From contig JAGATC010000017.1 of the NCBI GenBank assembly GCA_017621455.1, positions 1-64,000 of the forward strand: a DNA stretch of 64,000 nt. The letters are read 5' to 3'. How positions within the stretch are numbered: position 1 is the stretch's first letter; every line of letters begins with the position of its first letter. The position numbers were made by a program, and so were the translations under genes. Under the pieces are notes generated by a model, which saw only the letters and a program-made list of their open reading frames with translations, ran no database searches and was not told the origin of the DNA. This DNA is from Alistipes sp. (GTDB lineage Bacteria > Bacteroidota > Bacteroidia > Bacteroidales > Rikenellaceae). Below are positions 44,682 to 53,779 of this stretch, one piece after another.

Positions 44682-45356
44682 ATGAAAAGATTTTTATTCT
44701 TGGCAGCGGCTCTTATGATGACAAATGCTGCATTTGCCCAGGAGAATAACGAGGGCGATAAGGTTGAGATATCACCTGCAATGCAAACGCTAGAAATGGC
44801 AGGCAACCTAGTTCAGTATGGCTACGACAACTATAGTGCGACAGCATTGGCTCAGGCTGTAGAACTTTACAACTCTGTTACTGTTAAATTGGAGAATATA
44901 AAGAAGACCTCTGAGGGCGGCGAAGACACTCCTAAGGATCAGAGAATCAATTTGGATGTAAACGCTTTGTTGGCTGACGCTCGTAATTTTGCCGATGGTG
45001 ATGAAGTTACACTTGCTTATATCGACAAGGTAGAGGATGCTACAAACGCTAGCAATGCAACCCTCGGTCGTTATGATGGTCCATCAGAGACTGAGGAGTG
45101 TGTTTTATCTAACAGCATAGATACATACCGAGTACTTTTCCGCGGTAGAGAGGATGCTGGAGTACTCGTTGTAGGTGATGGCGATACAGACCTAGACCTG
45201 TATATCTACGATGAAAATGGTAATCTCGTTGATAGCGACACCGACTCAACTGACGTATGTGTTTGCTCATGGAGACCTTACGAGACCAGCTACTATACTA
45301 TTAAGATTCGTAACTGGGGCAACGTTCGAAACTACTACACGATGTATATTCCATAA
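44682..45356 (+). CDS. secreted protein with PPC-like domain
   Basis: A 224-residue protein with a signal peptide (ending NAAFAQ). A helical acidic N-terminal half (to about 130) is followed by a beta-sandwich like the bacterial pre-peptidase C-terminal domain: SIDTYRVLFRGREDAG, GDTDLDLYIYDENGNLVDSD, TSYYTIKIRNWG. PPC domains often accompany secreted peptidases. It is the last gene of the CHAT operon, ending at the hairpin at 45397-45424. Confidence 0.72.
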   Translation: MKRFLFLAAALMMTNAAFAQENNEGDKVEISPAMQTLEMAGNLVQYGYDNYSATALAQAVELYNSVTVKLENIKKTSEGGEDTPKDQRINLDVNALLADARNFADGDEVTLAYIDKVEDATNASNATLGRYDGPSETEECVLSNSIDTYRVLFRGREDAGVLVVGDGDTDLDLYIYDENGNLVDSDTDSTDVCVCSWRPYETSYYTIKIRNWGNVRNYYTMYIP

Positions 45357-45396
45357 TAAGTGCAATATAGTAATAGTATAATACTTATGTATAATG

Positions 45397-45424
45397 TTAG
45401 GAGGCTGATATGTCAGCCTCCTAA
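45397..45424. terminator. bidirectional terminator between CHAT operon and SOD gene
   Basis: A perfect 12-bp stem TTAGGAGGCTGA / TCAGCCTCCTAA with a TATG loop lies between the converging genes. Confidence 0.85.
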
Positions 45425-45442
45425 TTTATTATATATATGGTA

Positions 45443-46051
45443 TCAGATTCTGTTGTAGCGCTCGTCGATAACGCGCCAGTCGAGAATCTTCCAGAAGTCC
45501 TCAACGGAGTTCTTACGCATATTGCGGTAGTCGAGATAGTAGGCATGCTCCCACACATCGATGGCAATAAGCGGCATAAGGTCGTCAGTAAGTGGAGTGC
45601 CAGCATTGGGCTTTGAGATGATGAAGAGGCGGCCGTCGCGGTCAGCTGCAAGCCACACCCATCCCGAGCCAAAGAGCGTTGTGGCATGCGTCGTCATGCG
45701 CTCCTTAAGCACCTCCAACGAGCCGAACTCAGCGTCGATAGCCCTTCTTAGTCCATCGCTCGGATGGTGATGGGGTGTGGGCGAAAACTGCTCGAAGTAG
45801 AAGACATGATTCCATGCCTGTGCGGCATTATTAAAGATGGCACCATCGCTCGTCAACACTATATCCTCGAGGGGCAGTGTGGCGTAGCGGGTGCCATCAA
45901 TCAATTCATTCAACTTAGCGACATAGCCTGCATAGTGCTTGTCGTGGTGAAAGTGTAGCGTCTCAGCCGAGATATATGGCTCGAGAGCATCGTAGGCGTA
46001 TGGCAGCTCGACAATGGAGATGAGCGCCGTAGCAATGGTTTTAATCGTCAT
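45443..46051 (-). CDS. sodB: Fe-type superoxide dismutase
   Basis: It converts superoxide to hydrogen peroxide and oxygen. From ATG 46051 it has 202 residues; another ATG at 46087 would add 12. The metal ligands are visible: His in HFHHDKHYAGYV, His in AAQAWNHVFYF, and Asp and His in DVWEHAYYLDYRN. AAQAWNH and the downstream pattern favour iron. About 14 residues precede the usual ELPYAYDALEP start, so a short hydrophobic extension (TIKTIATALISI) is present; it may be a weak export signal or a misread start. It is monocistronic. Confidence 0.9.
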   Translation of the reverse strand: MTIKTIATALISIVELPYAYDALEPYISAETLHFHHDKHYAGYVAKLNELIDGTRYATLPLEDIVLTSDGAIFNNAAQAWNHVFYFEQFSPTPHHHPSDGLRRAIDAEFGSLEVLKERMTTHATTLFGSGWVWLAADRDGRLFIISKPNAGTPLTDDLMPLIAIDVWEHAYYLDYRNMRKNSVEDFWKILDWRVIDERYNRI

Positions 46052-46108
46052 AGTCACAGTGTTTATAGGTGATACACCCATCCCCACTGCAACTTTAGGA
46101 CCAAACAG

Positions 46109-46744
46109 CTATCGTGTGCAGCGCAACGAGAGGTATAGTCCCGAGAAATTAGACACTACGCCCTCTATCATCTCAAACGTAGAGTCGTCATCAGCATCGG
46201 GGAGCATCGTCTTAAATGCCCTAACAGCATCCTCTGCCTTAAGCATTATGATAAGCTCGCCATCTTCCGACATCTTAAGGTAGCCACCACACGTGAGTGT
46301 CTTGCCATTATCGGCCATGGCCTGGATACGGAAGCGCGCCGTAGAGCTGTCGTAGGTGTAGCTACCATCGTAGACATAGTCCTCGTAGTAGAAACTACCG
46401 CTGCCATTGGCATTAAGTCTTACGCTAAAGGAGCCAGCCTTGATGCCTGCCATCATCAACTCCTCGCGACCGATGCTCTCAATCTGCGAGATTGCAGCCT
46501 CAGCAAAGGCATTAGTGCCGAGATAATCTATCGAGAAGTTCTTATAGTTCCAAAGGCCCACCACTCGCTTTGTGGTAGGAGCATTCTCTGCGAGAGTCTG
46601 GTAGGGAGACTTCTTCTGGCTGCTACTACTACCGCCCTTGAATAGTCCTGTAAGCTTCGACAAATCCCACTGAGCACTTGCAGTCTCGGGAAGTGACACC
46701 ATGCCCAAGAGAGCCACAGCAACCACTATAAATATTCGTTTCAT
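46109..46744 (-). CDS. DUF4923-type secreted protein
   Basis: A 211-residue protein with a signal peptide (ending TASAQ), a Ser-rich linker, then a lipocalin-like beta domain: VVGLWNYKNFSIDYLG, GIKAGSFSVRLNANGSGSFYYEDYVYDGSYTYDSS. The next gene (46759-47358) is a clear paralogue with the same order of blocks (SYDSPAVRF, GIKKGSCSLTLNADNTFSM, LTGTYTYAADT). This matches Bacteroidetes DUF4923, whose function I do not know. It lies 15 bases after its paralogue, in one transcript. Confidence 0.72.
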   Translation of the reverse strand: MKRIFIVVAVALLGMVSLPETASAQWDLSKLTGLFKGGSSSSQKKSPYQTLAENAPTTKRVVGLWNYKNFSIDYLGTNAFAEAAISQIESIGREELMMAGIKAGSFSVRLNANGSGSFYYEDYVYDGSYTYDSSTARFRIQAMADNGKTLTCGGYLKMSEDGELIIMLKAEDAVRAFKTMLPDADDDSTFEMIEGVVSNFSGLYLSLRCTR

Positions 46745-46758
46745 AGCGCTCAGAGTGA

Positions 46759-47358
46759 TTAGCTACGTGCAAATGTGAAGCCGAGATATACATTCTCGTA
46801 GCTATCGACAAGCTGCGTAAGACTGTTAAGCATCGACACCTTAGAGCCGAGAGCCGAGAGGAAGTTAACCAACTTGGTGCAGTCGAAGGCTACATCGAGG
46901 TTCTCGCCATCGATATAGGCATAACCCGAGAGCGACGAGAGCTTCAGCAGCTTAGTGTCGAACATAAGGTCGATAGCATGAGTATCAGCAGCATAGGTAT
47001 AGGTACCTGTAAGCGTGCGACGGCCGAGCACCATGCTAAAGGTATTATCTGCATTTAGCGTAAGCGAGCAGCTACCCTTCTTAATGCCAACGAGGTTGTA
47101 AGCAGACTGGAGTTTACCCTCCACGGTACCTACAAGGGCATTGCCTGCGAGGTTAGCGAGCTCGTTCTCGCTATCGAAACGAACGGCTGGAGAGTCGTAG
47201 CTCCAAGCATCCACCAAAAGTAGCTCTGTGGCCTTGCCGTCGGTTGCCTCATCCACGTATTCGGTAACTACTCCCTTCAAAATCTTACCGAGATTCTGTG
47301 CCGATGCTGTTGTAGTGATTGCGAGCATGGCAACAACGATTATTAATGTTTTCTTCAT
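46759..47358 (-). CDS. DUF4923-type secreted protein, upstream paralogue
   Basis: A 199-residue protein with a signal peptide (ending TTASAQ). Blocks are ELLLVDAWSYDSPAVRFDSE (around 45), GIKKGSCSLTLNADNTFSMV (around 93) and LTGTYTYAADTHAIDLMF. It shares domain order with the gene at 46109-46744 but lacks the Ser-rich linker. It is the first gene of the tandem pair; no clear promoter is visible. Role unknown. Confidence 0.72.
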   Translation of the reverse strand: MKKTLIIVVAMLAITTTASAQNLGKILKGVVTEYVDEATDGKATELLLVDAWSYDSPAVRFDSENELANLAGNALVGTVEGKLQSAYNLVGIKKGSCSLTLNADNTFSMVLGRRTLTGTYTYAADTHAIDLMFDTKLLKLSSLSGYAYIDGENLDVAFDCTKLVNFLSALGSKVSMLNSLTQLVDSYENVYLGFTFARS

Positions 47359-47438
47359 AGATTTGATGTGTAAAGTTTGTATTAGTAACGCACCATGCCC
47401 CGCAATTATTATCTACGGGGCTGATACTCAGTTAAATT

Positions 47439-49391
47439 TTATCTGTTTAGGCTTGCCTCAAGGTCGTCAATCTCCTGGAGCCATGCACGCGACTCGGCAT
47501 CAGAAGGCATGTGCAGGTCGCCACGTGGCGAGAGACCCACGGCACCCACCTTGGGACCATCGGGCATCGCCGAACGCTTGAACTGCTGCGAGAAGAAGCG
47601 ACGGAAGAAGGTGCGCATCCACTTGATGATGGTGGCCTCGTCGTATACGCCCTCGAAGGCTATAGATGCCAACATGAATATCTTCGATGGCACATAGCGG
47701 CGGCGCAGTGCGCAGTAGAGGAAGAAGTCGTGCAGGTCGTAGGGGCCCACTATATCCTCGGTCTTCTGCGCTATATCCTCGCCATTGGCGGGGAGCAACT
47801 CGGGACTCACGGGCGTAGCCACAACATCGCGAAGCACTCTCTGAAGCACGCCCTCGGCACGATTCTCGGCATACCAGTCGACCATATATTTAACCAAGGT
47901 CTTGGGCACCGACGAGTTGATGCCGTACATCGACATCTGGTCGCCGTTGTATGTCGCCCAGCCGAGTGCCAACTCACTCATATCGCCTGTGCCGATAACC
48001 ATACCGCCACACATATTTGCCACATCCATTAATATCTGTGTGCGCTCGCGTGCCTGAGAGTTCTCATACGCTACACCGCGGTCATTCGGGTCGATACCGA
48101 GATCCTTGAAGTGCTGCTCGCAGGCATCCTTGATAGATATTTCGCGGAGGGTGCAGCCCAGCTCCTTAACCATAATGAGGGCATTCTGGTAAGTGCGGTC
48201 CGTAGTGCCAAAGCCCGGCATCGTCACACCGATGATACCCTTACGGTCGAGACCAAGCAGGTCGAACGTATCGCACACGGCCAAGAGCGCCAGCGTAGAG
48301 TCCAAGCCACCTGAGATACCGAGGACTGCCGTCTTGCAGTTGGTATGCTCAAGGCGCTGGGCGAGACCTGCGCTCTGTATGGCGAATACCTCGCGGCAGT
48401 GTATGGCACGTGCCGCCTCATCCTCGGGAACGAAGTATAAAGGCTCGATATGGCGGCGTACGCTGTCGGTGCGTACAATCTCGTCGACGTCAATCTCCAC
48501 GACGCGCATCTCGGGAGCCTCGGGATAGTAGAAGGTGTTACGTGCCGTGCGGCGTGTCGAGATATACTCCACGTCGATGTCGGCGATGGCCATGCGGTCG
48601 TTACGCACGAAACGCTCACTTACATCGAGCACGCGGCCAAGCTCCGCAATGACGGCATTACCGGCAAATACGAGGTCGCTCGACGACTCGCCATGACCCG
48701 CCGAGGCGTAGACATAGGCAGCCATCGTGCGGCTCGACTGCTCGGCGATGAGCGAGATGAGATAGTCGTGCTTGCATACCGACTCAGGCGATGCCGAGAG
48801 GTTGAACAGCAGCTTAGCACCCTGCACCGCCTGCATTGATGATGGAGGCACGGGCACCCACATATCCTCGCATATCTCTACGCCAAACTCCACGTCGTGG
48901 ATATCGAACATAAGGTCGGCACCGAAGGGGCACTCCTGACCCGCGAAGCGTATCACACGGTCACGAATACCGAAGCCCGATACCCACCAGCGGAGCTCCG
49001 AGAACTCGCCATAGTTGGGTATGTACGACTTGGGCACTATACCCCACAACTGTCCCTGACCAAATACCGCAGCGCAGTTGTAGAGGCGGTCGGCATATAC
49101 CACGGGGAGACCTACGATACCCACTGTGGGGATGTCCGCCGTCTCTTCCATAAGCCACGCCAGGGCACGCTCCGAGTCCTTGAGCAGCTTCTTTTGAAGT
49201 ACCATATCGCCGCAGGTGTAGCCCACGAGCGAGAGTTCGGGCATAACCACAATCTCGACACCCTCCTTGAAGGCGTCCTGCATAATCTTGAGAGCACCCT
49301 CGGCATTGCGTCGGGCATCGGCAATGTGCACGCGAGGTACCGCCGCCGCAACTCTCATATATCCATACTGGTTGTTCACTTTTCTAATCAA
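47439..49391 (-). CDS. nadE: glutamine-hydrolysing NAD+ synthase
   Basis: A 650-residue two-domain enzyme. The nitrilase-type glutaminase domain (about 1-280) has MPELSLVGYTCGD (Glu), VPKSYIPNYGEF (Lys) and GVEICEDMW (Cys). The NAD synthetase domain has the PP-loop GISGGLDSTLAL (around 358). It amidates nicotinic acid adenine dinucleotide with ammonia from glutamine. The length is normal for the fused form. A pair of palindromic elements lies upstream, between it and pepT. Confidence 0.95.
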   Translation of the reverse strand: MIRKVNNQYGYMRVAAAVPRVHIADARRNAEGALKIMQDAFKEGVEIVVMPELSLVGYTCGDMVLQKKLLKDSERALAWLMEETADIPTVGIVGLPVVYADRLYNCAAVFGQGQLWGIVPKSYIPNYGEFSELRWWVSGFGIRDRVIRFAGQECPFGADLMFDIHDVEFGVEICEDMWVPVPPSSMQAVQGAKLLFNLSASPESVCKHDYLISLIAEQSSRTMAAYVYASAGHGESSSDLVFAGNAVIAELGRVLDVSERFVRNDRMAIADIDVEYISTRRTARNTFYYPEAPEMRVVEIDVDEIVRTDSVRRHIEPLYFVPEDEAARAIHCREVFAIQSAGLAQRLEHTNCKTAVLGISGGLDSTLALLAVCDTFDLLGLDRKGIIGVTMPGFGTTDRTYQNALIMVKELGCTLREISIKDACEQHFKDLGIDPNDRGVAYENSQARERTQILMDVANMCGGMVIGTGDMSELALGWATYNGDQMSMYGINSSVPKTLVKYMVDWYAENRAEGVLQRVLRDVVATPVSPELLPANGEDIAQKTEDIVGPYDLHDFFLYCALRRRYVPSKIFMLASIAFEGVYDEATIIKWMRTFFRRFFSQQFKRSAMPDGPKVGAVGLSPRGDLHMPSDAESRAWLQEIDDLEASLNR

Positions 49392-49426
49392 TTAGGAATT
49401 TGCAATGAGGAATAAGCTAAGAGCCT

Positions 49427-49552
49427 TATTCGTTGTCAGAAGGTATTAGATACAACGCTCGGCGAATTTCGAGGCGATGGGCTGTACTATAGCGTACTGC
49501 CCATTGCTGAGATAATTCGTTAGCGGCAGTAGATAATGCCTTATCACATCAA
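49427..49552 (-). repeat. long palindromic element (type B)
   Basis: Nearly identical to 24110-24238; ends TTATTCGTTGTCAGAAGG and CCTTATCACATCAAA. It is joined directly to the following type A element. Confidence 0.78.
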
Positions 49553-49676
49553 ATTTGTTGTCAGAAGGGGGTAGATGTGGTGCCAAGTGAGATTGACACG
49601 GATGGGACATACTTCGAAGTATTTCCCATTCGGGGCAATGAGCTTGGTGCCGCAGATGCCCCCTTATCACAACAAA
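49553..49676 (-). repeat. long palindromic element (type A) directly after pepT
   Basis: A 124-base copy closely matching 23683-23807. Its TTTGTTGTGATAAG end (minus strand) touches the pepT stop codon with no gap. Confidence 0.8.
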
Positions 49677-50894
49677 TTACTCTGCCCAGATGCGCGCTAA
49701 GTTGATAATGGTATTCATCGCGCGGTTCATCGTCGTTAGCGACGCATACTCATAGCGGCCATGGAAGTTCATACCACCAGTGAAGATGTTAGGGCAGGGA
49801 AGACCCATGAACGAGAGGCGTGAGCCATCGGTACCACCACGTATGGGCTTAACCTGAGGCTTAACACCCGCCTCGATCATTGCGCGCTTCGCCTTCTCGA
49901 TAACTTGTGGGTGTGGCTCGACCATCTTACGCATGTTGTAGTACTGGTCCTTCAAGGTGAGGGTGAGCACCTTCTCGCCATACTTGCGCTGGAGGAAGTT
50001 GACTACATCCCACATAAGCTGCTTCTTCTGCTCGAACTTATCGCTGTCGTGGTCGCGGATGATGTAGCTAAGCTCAGCCTCCTCAACAGAGCCCTTGATG
50101 CCTACAGCGTGGAAGAAGCCCTCGTAGTGCTCCGTAAACTGTGGGCGCTCCGCTACTGGAAGCAGTCCATTGAGCTCGCAGGCAATGTCTATGGCATTAA
50201 TCATCTTATTCTTAGCCATGCCGGGGTGTACGTTACGGCCGGCAATGTGAATCTTAGCACCTGCGGCATTGAAGTTCTCATACTCCAACTCTCCCTCCAT
50301 GCCACCATCCATGGTGTAGGCGAAGTCGGCAGCAAACTTCTTAACATCGAAGTAGTCTACGCCGCGGCCAATCTCCTCGTCGGGAGTGAAGCCCACGCGA
50401 ATCTTGCCATGTGGCACCTCGGGGTGTGCCACGAGCCACTCCATGGCTGTTACAATCTCGGCAACACCAGCCTTATCGTCAGCACCAAGAAGTGTAGTAC
50501 CGTCAGTGTGGATAAGGGTGTGACCCTTGAAGAAAGGTAGCTCGGGGAACTCCTCAACACGAAGCCACACATCGCCACCAAGCTTGATGTCGCGACCATC
50601 GTAGTTCTCCACGATGTGGGGCTTGACGCCTGCACCCGACATATCAGGGGCGGTATCTACGTGCGAGATAAAGCCGATTACGGGAGCATTCTCATAGCCC
50701 TTAGTTGCGGGGAGTGTTGCCATAACGTAGCCATACTCATCCATCGTAACCTCCTTAAGGCCGATTGTCTCAAGTTCCTCCTTCAGAGCGCGGAGCAAGA
50801 CGAGCTGCTTCTCGGTCGAGGGGAACGATGTGCTCGACTCATCCGACTGCGTGTCGAACGAGACATATTTCAAAAAGCGTTCTTTTAAGTCCAT
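49677..50894 (-). CDS. pepT: peptidase T (tripeptide aminopeptidase)
   Basis: A 405-residue zinc aminopeptidase of family M20B that releases the first residue from tripeptides. The metal and catalytic motifs are visible: FISHVDTAPDMSG (around 74), LGADDKAGVAE (around 139), the catalytic TPDEEIGRG (around 173) and the C-terminal GGTDGSRLSFMGLPCPN with FTGGMNFHGRYE. Cytoplasmic. It is next to an OPT peptide transporter gene on the same strand (62 bases apart), which fits peptide uptake followed by cleavage. Confidence 0.95.
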   Translation of the reverse strand: MDLKERFLKYVSFDTQSDESSTSFPSTEKQLVLLRALKEELETIGLKEVTMDEYGYVMATLPATKGYENAPVIGFISHVDTAPDMSGAGVKPHIVENYDGRDIKLGGDVWLRVEEFPELPFFKGHTLIHTDGTTLLGADDKAGVAEIVTAMEWLVAHPEVPHGKIRVGFTPDEEIGRGVDYFDVKKFAADFAYTMDGGMEGELEYENFNAAGAKIHIAGRNVHPGMAKNKMINAIDIACELNGLLPVAERPQFTEHYEGFFHAVGIKGSVEEAELSYIIRDHDSDKFEQKKQLMWDVVNFLQRKYGEKVLTLTLKDQYYNMRKMVEPHPQVIEKAKRAMIEAGVKPQVKPIRGGTDGSRLSFMGLPCPNIFTGGMNFHGRYEYASLTTMNRAMNTIINLARIWAE

Positions 50895-50905
50895 ATATGT
50901 AGATT

Positions 50906-50943
50906 CAATTAGTAATTAGCAATTAGAAATTAGAAATTAGTAG
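50906..50943. repeat. short tandem AATTAG repeats
   Basis: Four to five 7-8-base units of the form AATTAG(N)A between pepT and the OPT gene. A shorter version occurs at 49385-49400. Confidence 0.5.
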
Positions 50944-50956
50944 TTATAAACCCTCT

Positions 50957-53089
50957 TTACTCTATCTTAGCACGGCGTGAGTGCCAGATGAAGTAGGCTA
51001 TGATGGCAACATACATAACGATGCCGAGGTACTCGTAGCCCATAGAGCCTACCCAGCTGCCAAGCATGAGGTCAACACCCGTAAAGGCGATGATGGCGCT
51101 GACAACACCCATCAGGGCACCACCTGCGATGAAGCCCGAGGCGATGAGCGTACCGCGGTTGTTGTTAGCCTTAGCCTGCTCAGGATTCTTATGACGGTTC
51201 ACTGCCCATGAAGCCAAGCCACCGACCACAAGAGGTGCATTGAGGTTCATTGGGATGAACATACCAAGTGCGAATGGCAGCGCGGGGACGTTGATAAGCG
51301 TGAGCACAAGGATAAGACCTGCACCAATACCATAGAGCAACCATGGCGTCACACCGCCCGTCATCAAGGGCTTGATTACGGCAGCCATGGCATTAGCCTG
51401 AGGCGCTACAAGGGCACCCTCGCCAGTGAAGCCGTAGGTCTCGTTCATGATGATCATGACACCTGCCACGGTAGCTGCCGATACGAACGTGCCGACAAAC
51501 TTCCATGTCTGCTGCTTCTTAGGTGTTGTGCCGAGCCAGTATCCCACCTTAAGGTCGGTGATAAAGCCACCCGCCATAGATAGAGCCGTACATACCACAC
51601 CGCCAATAACAAGGGCTGCAATCATACCTGACTCACCCTCAAGGCCTATTGATACGAGTACAAGAGATGACAAGATTAAGGTCATTAGCGTCATACCCGA
51701 TACGGGGTTCGAGCCCACGATGGCGATGGCATTTGCCGCCACGGTGGTGAATAAGAAGGCGATAACGAAGACTATGAGCAGTGCCACGATTGTCTGCATC
51801 CAGCTACCCAAGACACCGAACTGGAAGAATACGAGCGTAGCAACCAACGTAGCGATGATGAGCGACAGGATGGTCTTCATAGATATATCCTGCTGCGTGC
51901 GGGGCTCACCCACAGCCGTTTTCTTTCCCGAGAACTCGCTCACGGCAAGCTGCAAAGCGCTCTTAATGATGCCCGCCTGGCGCACAATGCCGATAAGGCC
52001 TGCCATGGCAATACCGCCGATACCAATGGGACGACCGATGTATTTGTAGAGGTTCTCAGGTGTAAAGATGATAGATGAATCCGAGAGGATGGTGTTGTAG
52101 ACATACTCCTCGGTATAGCCCGATATTGCCACGAAGTCGGCGGGGTTAGCCTCGATTGCTGCAATCTGTGCCGCATCGTTGATACCAAACAGGGCGATTA
52201 GCTGGTCAGCAGAGAGCGTATCGAGAATATCCCTACCCGAGATGCCTATGGTCTGTGCGAATGTCAACGAGTCGATGGCACCCTCGAATGAGCCAACAAG
52301 AGGCACGATGAAGAACCACACGAGCGCCGAGCCTGCAGCGATGATAAGAGCATACTTAAGGCCGATGATGTAGCCGAGGCCGAGCACCGCAGCTGAGGTG
52401 TTAAGGCCAAATGTCAGCTTGAACTTAGCGGCCAGAGCCTGTCCCCAGCCCCATATCTGTGTAGATATGGCTGATGACCACGCACCGAAGGTAGATACGA
52501 TAAAGTCGTAGAGACCGCCGATAAGACCCGCCGTAACGAGAATCTTAGCCTCCGAGCCACCCTTCTCTCCCGATACGAGCACCTCGGTGGTTGCCGTAGC
52601 CTCAGGGAATGGATACTTGCCGTGCATCTCCTTCACGAAGTACTTGCGGAAGGGCACGAGCAATACGATGCCCAAGACGCCACCAAGCAACGACGATAGG
52701 AATACCTGATAGAAGTGAGCCTCGAGGCCGAGGATGTATAGCGCGGGGAGCGTGAAGATGGCACCCGCCACGATTACGCCCGACGACGCACCAATCGACT
52801 GGATTATGACGTTCTGTCCGAGCATGTTCTTCTTGCCACGCATGGTGCCGAGACCTACGGCAATGATGGCGATGGGGATTGCTGCCTCGAATACCTGACC
52901 CACCTTAAGGCCGAGGTATGCCGCAGCTGCCGAGAAGAGCACCGCCATGATGATGCCGAGCGACACCGAATATGGCGTAACCTCCTTAGGCTGAGCCTTT
53001 TCGCCCATTACGGGCTGATACTCCTCACCGGGGTTGAGTTCGCGGTAGGCGTTCTCAGGCAGTGAGTTTTGGATTTGTTCTTGCTGCAT
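50957..53089 (-). CDS. OPT-family oligopeptide transporter
   Basis: A 710-residue inner-membrane protein with about 15-16 hydrophobic segments. The OPT pattern is clear: SLGIIMAVLFSAAAAYLGLKVG near the N-terminus (in pieces), SGEKGGSEAKILVTAGLIGG (around 173), GSNPVSGMTLMTLIL (around 457) and a late MNLNAPLVVGGLASW. Members import small peptides or metal chelates. The pepT gene directly downstream supports peptides. The promoter is at 53142-53171. Confidence 0.9.
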   Translation of the reverse strand: MQQEQIQNSLPENAYRELNPGEEYQPVMGEKAQPKEVTPYSVSLGIIMAVLFSAAAAYLGLKVGQVFEAAIPIAIIAVGLGTMRGKKNMLGQNVIIQSIGASSGVIVAGAIFTLPALYILGLEAHFYQVFLSSLLGGVLGIVLLVPFRKYFVKEMHGKYPFPEATATTEVLVSGEKGGSEAKILVTAGLIGGLYDFIVSTFGAWSSAISTQIWGWGQALAAKFKLTFGLNTSAAVLGLGYIIGLKYALIIAAGSALVWFFIVPLVGSFEGAIDSLTFAQTIGISGRDILDTLSADQLIALFGINDAAQIAAIEANPADFVAISGYTEEYVYNTILSDSSIIFTPENLYKYIGRPIGIGGIAMAGLIGIVRQAGIIKSALQLAVSEFSGKKTAVGEPRTQQDISMKTILSLIIATLVATLVFFQFGVLGSWMQTIVALLIVFVIAFLFTTVAANAIAIVGSNPVSGMTLMTLILSSLVLVSIGLEGESGMIAALVIGGVVCTALSMAGGFITDLKVGYWLGTTPKKQQTWKFVGTFVSAATVAGVMIIMNETYGFTGEGALVAPQANAMAAVIKPLMTGGVTPWLLYGIGAGLILVLTLINVPALPFALGMFIPMNLNAPLVVGGLASWAVNRHKNPEQAKANNNRGTLIASGFIAGGALMGVVSAIIAFTGVDLMLGSWVGSMGYEYLGIVMYVAIIAYFIWHSRRAKIE

Positions 53090-53141
53090 AGTAGTATTAG
53101 TTTTTTGTAATTAATCTCTTCGCGCACGTGTATAAAGTGTA

Positions 53142-53171
53142 CAAATATAACTATTTTTTTTGGAAAAACAA
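53142..53171 (-). promoter_or_regulatory. promoter of the OPT gene
   Basis: Minus strand: TTG (53171-53169), 19 bases, TATATTTG (53149-53142). Confidence 0.65.
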
Positions 53172-53399
53172 GGGCTTACGTCGCTAATTACTCCATGCAT
53201 TATGCGCGCAGCGTTTTCTATTGCTAATTCCAGTGAAACAGATTATTACCTTCATTGCTACGAGGATGGGCACCATGGGATTGTTCAGGGGGGGGTATTG
53301 CGTATGAAGTGAACACAATGGTAGATTACCAATGGCATGACACCACACCGCAACTTCTAACCTATTTATTGATGACTTAGAGCGGTAATTCAGTGCGTC

Positions 53400-53506
53400 G
53401 AGTATATACGATTGCGTAGCAATGCAAGACGAAGTCTTGCCATAAGCCCTCCTTATCAAAGGAGGGTTTGGGTGGATTGTAGATATGACTGAGGACATCA
53501 GTCCTC
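53400..53506. repeat. intergenic hairpin cluster
   Basis: It contains CAAGAC-GAA-GTCTTG (53428-53442), CCCTCCT-TATCAA-AGGAGGG (53448-53467) and GAGGAC-ATCA-GTCCTC (53491-53506). It resembles mosaic intergenic repeats. No gene is seen in 53172-53520. Confidence 0.55.
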
Positions 53507-53520
53507 CCCCCGCTACCATA
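53500..53520 (+). repeat. inverted copy of the initiator tRNA 3' end
   Basis: These 21 bases are the exact reverse complement of 53551-53571, which cover the T-arm end, acceptor strand and CCA of tRNA-fMet plus two bases. Between them lies the terminator hairpin. Confidence 0.9.
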
Positions 53521-53550
53521 AAAAAGAGGAAATCCGATTTGGATTTCCTC
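53519..53550 (-). terminator. intrinsic terminator of tRNA-fMet
   Basis: Minus strand stem GAGGAAATCC / GGATTTCCTC with a five-base loop, followed by five T, directly after the tRNA. Confidence 0.85.
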
Positions 53551-53552
53551 TA

Positions 53553-53628
53553 TGGTAGCGGGGGGAGGACTCGAACCTCCGACCTCCGGGTTATGAGCCC
53601 GACGAGCTGCCAACTGCTCTACCCCGCG
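53553..53628 (-). tRNA. initiator tRNA-fMet (CAT)
   Basis: The acceptor CGCGGGG pairs with CCCCGC, leaving a C1-U72 mismatch. The anticodon stem ends with three G-C pairs (GGG/CCC) around CTCATAA. Both are marks of the initiator tRNA. CCA is encoded (53555-53553). The promoter is at 53678-53709. Confidence 0.94.
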
Positions 53629-53677
53629 ATGTATCGTTAAATGGCCTTAGTAGACCCATTTGCCTTATTTGCGAGTG

Positions 53678-53709
53678 CAAAGGTAATGCAAATTATTTAT
53701 TCTTGCAAA
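53678..53709 (-). promoter_or_regulatory. promoter of tRNA-fMet
   Basis: Minus strand: TTTG (53709-53706), 20 bases, TACCTTTG (53685-53678). Confidence 0.78.
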
Positions 53710-53779
53710 TTTTTACGTCACTTTTTTATTCACAAAAGCACAATGCAACCATGTAACATGCTGCCTATCATGCGTCTAT

